Positions 61,261 through 64,000 of a DNA stretch of 64,000 nt are shown in pieces. The translations under genes and the position numbers were made by a program. How positions within the stretch are numbered: position 1 is the stretch's first letter; every line of letters starts with the position of its first letter. The notes beneath the pieces were generated by a model that was not told the DNA's origin, did not search any database, and saw only the letters and a list, made by a program, of their open reading frames with translations. This DNA comes from Rhododendron vialii (taxonomy: Eukaryota; Streptophyta; Magnoliopsida; Ericales; Ericaceae), in NCBI RefSeq assembly GCF_030253575.1, contig NC_080561.1, positions 37,867,564 to 37,931,563 on the forward strand. Direction: 5' to 3'.

Positions 61261-62155
61261 TTAACCTATTGGGGGTAAAGTCGTCCTATATTTTGATGTA
61301 TAAATAATTTTGGAGCCAAACTAAATTTGTTAGAAATTAAAGTAGGCTAGACAAGCTTTCCAACGGTTCAAACCGCATGCAAAAAGGAGTTCGGAAGTGT
61401 CCGTGGCAAAATTGCAAAGTTTGGTAGGTTACGAAATTTCAAGAATGCGCCCATGGCGCGATTCAATGTGCCTGAGGCGCAATGATTTGCGTCTGAGGTG
61501 CACTAACACTTAGCAATTGGTCAAATTTTTCGGGTTCGCTCCAGACACTCCCAAGCTCCGATTTTCGCAAGGTTTGAACCGTTAAAAAGCTTGTTGAGTG
61601 AACTTTCGAACCCAAGTAGTTTGGATTTAAAGCTATTTGTACATAAAAAGATATGACCAATTTACTCTCATTGAGTTGAAATATAAATTCTACTGGTAAA
61701 ACGCTTGCATCTCCTTCATTTCAAATCGGATAAAGACCTATAATGTATCGATAAAGAGGATTTTTAAAGTTCTAAAATTAGGTTGTTTTCAACCATAAAA
61801 ATAATAATGTATAGTTTATGAAAAGGGATAGCAATTATACCGCTACAAAAATCTTATGAGCACTACTATCTCTCCACTACCAACACTGTCACCGTAACAC
61901 TACTTCTACACCACCATCAATTCACCATCTAGTCCAGCATCACTTCTCCATGGCTACCACCACACTTTTACTCTGTTACCACCGTTGGCACCACACCTCA
62001 ACCCTAACACCTCTGCCATCATTCATCAACTACAATCAATACCACCACTACAACGCTACAACTATCACACCTCCTCATGCAACTCCTCCACCACTACCAT
62101 TATTTTAGCACCACATAACCACAAAAGTATGATTGTGTGGCATAGCAAGAGTGAT
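61261..62155 (+). repeat. array unit 13 (partial, right edge)
   Basis: It resumes in the left arm at ggggtaaagtcgtcc. The core at 61,447 is gcgcccatggcgc. Similarity fades after ccacataaccacaaaagtatg and gcatagcaagagtgat. It is the most diverged unit and the array ends here. Confidence 0.8.
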
Positions 62156-62842
62156 TGCTCCTACCTCCTAACGCTTATCCCTTTTCTTGCTTCCTTGCTT
62201 TAATCTAATGGGCCGGATTCCATCCGCCCACTCCGCCATCACAACCACTATTACTTCACCATAATTTTCACTATTGTTTTACCAACACAACAAAATTTTC
62301 GTCATAAGGATTGAGAATATTCTTGATATTTCAGTGCCACCACAACAAATCGAGAGTATTCTCTATTCAAGATTTCTTCATCCCATCGGTAATCATAGTT
62401 GGAGCTTTGATTCTCCCCGCTGCTACTACTCCTCTATCAGTGATTCAAAATCCTTTGTTATGCTCTCCAACATATCCAACTTCTTGTCGATCAAAGTCGG
62501 TTTTAGCACCACATCCTTTGGAAATACAAGATCGCATCTGTTCTACACACATACTCTCTTCTTTGTTATGTGACGGAAATGATTACGATGAGATCCAGAT
62601 CCAATCTGGTCCGTTGGTAGACCTAGATAAATGAAAAGCATAGGAGTACTTTGGGTAGAGTTTGGTCCACCTGGGATGTGACAAGGCCGAAGGTCAAGTT
62701 GAGCAACAAGTACGAAAAAATGTGCAAAGCAAAACCCGCCCAGTGAAAGTCATAAAAGCAGGGCATGGTTCTGCATCCAGTGGATACCAAGTAAAAGCCA
62801 AAATATTACAACTTTCATACAAGTTGCCAAAATTTTCACCTA

Positions 62843-62908
<66 letters not shown>

Positions 62909-63150
62909 CCTAGAATTTTAGAATTGAACTCTACCGTTATATGTTTAAACAATGGGAATGAGTATACAATACAAACAATGGAGAAGCACGGCACATCTAC
63001 TGGTCTTTGTTCATCCAACGACTGCCACCTAAACTTTCATGAACTTTGTAACACAACTACCCGTAAATACCACTGCACAGGGGGCGAATGCTTGACGGAA
63101 TGCCCAAAATCTCTCTGGCGCCAGACGGAGAAACAATCTCCCAGTCTCGT
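62156..63150. other. spacer between the array and GID4
   Basis: It holds short open frames without recognisable domains and a GA microsatellite. The part nearest 63,150 should be the 3' untranslated region of the GID4-like gene. Confidence 0.5.
62847..62907. repeat. (GA)n microsatellite
   Basis: About 30 uninterrupted GA dinucleotides. Confidence 0.95.
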
Positions 63151-63821
63151 TTACTGCAACTCATATGAAGAGAAACTGAAACCCGACCTTCCTTCATGGT
63201 TGGATTTCAGCTCAAGTTTCTGGAATGGACTGCACACAAAGTTTGACATGTCTTCATCAGTTATGTGCTTCTTCCACTAATGTTGAGGGGGAAATAGGAA
63301 AGACAACTTTTTCCTTAACAATTATGTGCTATAACAAGTGAGTCGGGATTTATACTGCACTGTGGAATCATATGATCGGGATTACAAACAAGGATGATGC
63401 CTACCTGCTATTTGGATCATAATAGAAGCCATTGATGGAGCCGTCACTACAAGAGAAGCAAACATAGTAAAAACCAGCTATAGTTAACCCACAGTCAGTT
63501 CCAACATTCACGAAGTACTGCTCTTTCCATCTCTGCAGAGTCAACAAATCAAAGATAAAGGCATGCCATTACTAAAAGAGAAAAATTCATTAACGCGCAA
63601 GTGGAATTGAAAAATAGGTTACCATGAATATGTAGGGATAGCTACTCAGGTCGAGAGATCTTCCGCCATCAACTTCCACTTGGCTCTGTAAAACACTTCG
63701 TCAACTAAGATGGCACAAGATTGTGATAGATACCACATAGTTTGAATAGAAACATTGGGTACTTACCAAAAGGGGAGAGAAAGATGGAAACTTGGTCCAG
63801 TGCCTTATGTCTACTTCTGAC
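63151..63821 (-). CDS. GID4: GID4-like substrate receptor of the GID/CTLH E3 ligase (partial, 5' end outside window)
   Basis: GID4 proteins are the substrate-binding subunits of the GID/CTLH ubiquitin ligase. In yeast they recognise N-terminal proline degrons of gluconeogenic enzymes. Four exons are visible: 63821-63767, 63685-63623, 63532-63405 and 63229-63151, giving the last 107 codons plus stop. They read SEVDIRHWTKFPSFSPL, SQVEVDGGRSLDLSSYPYIF, MRWKEQYFVNVGTDCGLTIA, GFYYVCFSCSDGSINGFYY and end GFSFSSYELQ. These match the conserved C-terminal half of the GID4/VID24 beta-barrel. All splice phases agree. The first visible exon enters in phase 2, so at least one upstream exon lies beyond 64,000. 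Plant GID4 function is inferred from the family. Confidence 0.92.
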
Positions 63822-64000
63822 CTGTTAGCAGTTTGAAGAATGACTATGAGGGAAAGGGCTCACTCCATCTATAGAGCTAGAGAAATTATATTAACAAGAG
63901 ATTATTTTCGGTAATCTAGAAAGATAAACTAAATGTTTTCCATAGCATACACACGAAAAGAAAAAAGAAAAAGAAAAAAAAAAGAAAAAAAGAACAAAAG
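63822..64000 (-). other. GID4 intron (continues beyond the window)
   Basis: Follows the acceptor (aacag) of the first visible exon. AT-rich, ending in an A/G-rich run (aaaagaaaaaagaaaaag). No exon is seen. Confidence 0.6.

Larger units (their letters stand above)
33845..62155. repeat. 28-kb tandem array of ~1.78-kb inverted-repeat units
   Basis: About 13 units follow one another in the same orientation. Full units have 1,776-1,807-bp spacing, measured from the GC core gcgcccagggcgc (33,947; 35,725; 43,187; 47,333; 49,135; 52,381; 54,158; 55,957; 57,643; 61,447) and from the word aactacgtacgta. Within each unit, arms of ~330 bp on either side of the GC core are reverse complements at roughly 65-80% by eye. 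Beyond them lie a GGT-rich segment on the left and a CCA-rich segment on the right. No conserved open frame is present: His/Thr/Pro-rich frames arise from the CCA-rich part and are broken differently in each unit. Four foreign insertions and several internal deletions interrupt the array. Confidence 0.9.

Noticed and set aside
62274-62634. Overlapping plus-strand frames of ~100 codons to the right of the array
   Set aside because: Two frames overlap over the same DNA with no recognisable protein and no splice-site support.
62924-63280. 118-codon plus-strand frame with several cysteines
   Set aside because: It lies over the antisense of the last GID4 exon, so the coding signal is explained by the minus strand.

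Overview
The window looks like nuclear DNA of a higher plant, almost certainly a eudicot. It is AT-rich, the genes have many introns, the genes are plant-specific (a lignin-type laccase, chloroplast OHP1, a thylakoid zinc-finger protein), and the spacers carry CACTA, Mutator-like, Ty3/gypsy and LINE material. I cannot name the species. All exon models below were built by hand from reading frame, splice sites and family knowledge. Each complete model sums to a multiple of three.

Layout. 1-5,900: gene-free, with a 311-bp tandem duplication, several MITEs and a 1,022-bp CACTA element with a GTT target duplication. 6,003-8,585 (-): complete six-exon laccase (LAC17 type) with a likely miR397 site. 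8,586-12,300: MITE-rich spacer. 12,308-17,533 (-): complete 11-exon vacuolar amino-acid transporter (AVT1 type). 17,534-20,320: spacer with two Mutator-like MITEs bearing 9-bp target duplications. 20,321-21,331 (-): small chloroplast DnaJ-type zinc-finger membrane protein (FIP type). 23,588-27,559 (+): Hsp70 nucleotide exchange factor of the Fes1 family, with a heat-shock element upstream. 28,865-30,100 (-): thaumatin-like protein with a GC-AG intron. 32,628-33,622 (-): one-helix protein OHP1. From about 33,845 to 62,155 there is a 28-kb direct tandem array of about 13 units of ~1.78 kb, interrupted by a truncated gypsy element, an Athila/Tat-type LTR-gag fragment, a ~0.97-kb insertion and a LINE fragment. 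63,151-63,821 (-): the last four exons of a GID4-like E3 ligase substrate receptor, whose 5' part lies beyond the window.

The genes do not form one pathway. The order OHP1 - thaumatin-like - Fes1 - FIP - AVT1 matches, as I recall it, the Arabidopsis block At5g02120 to At5g02180, so this is a conserved microsyntenic block.

The most unusual feature is the array. Each unit is itself a long imperfect inverted repeat: arms of at least ~330 bp sit symmetrically around a GC-rich core made of two short perfect palindromes. The outer flanks are GGT-rich on one side and CCA-rich on the other, consistent with the symmetry continuing outward. The array is therefore a chain of potential hairpins that begins only ~220 bp upstream of the OHP1 start codon.
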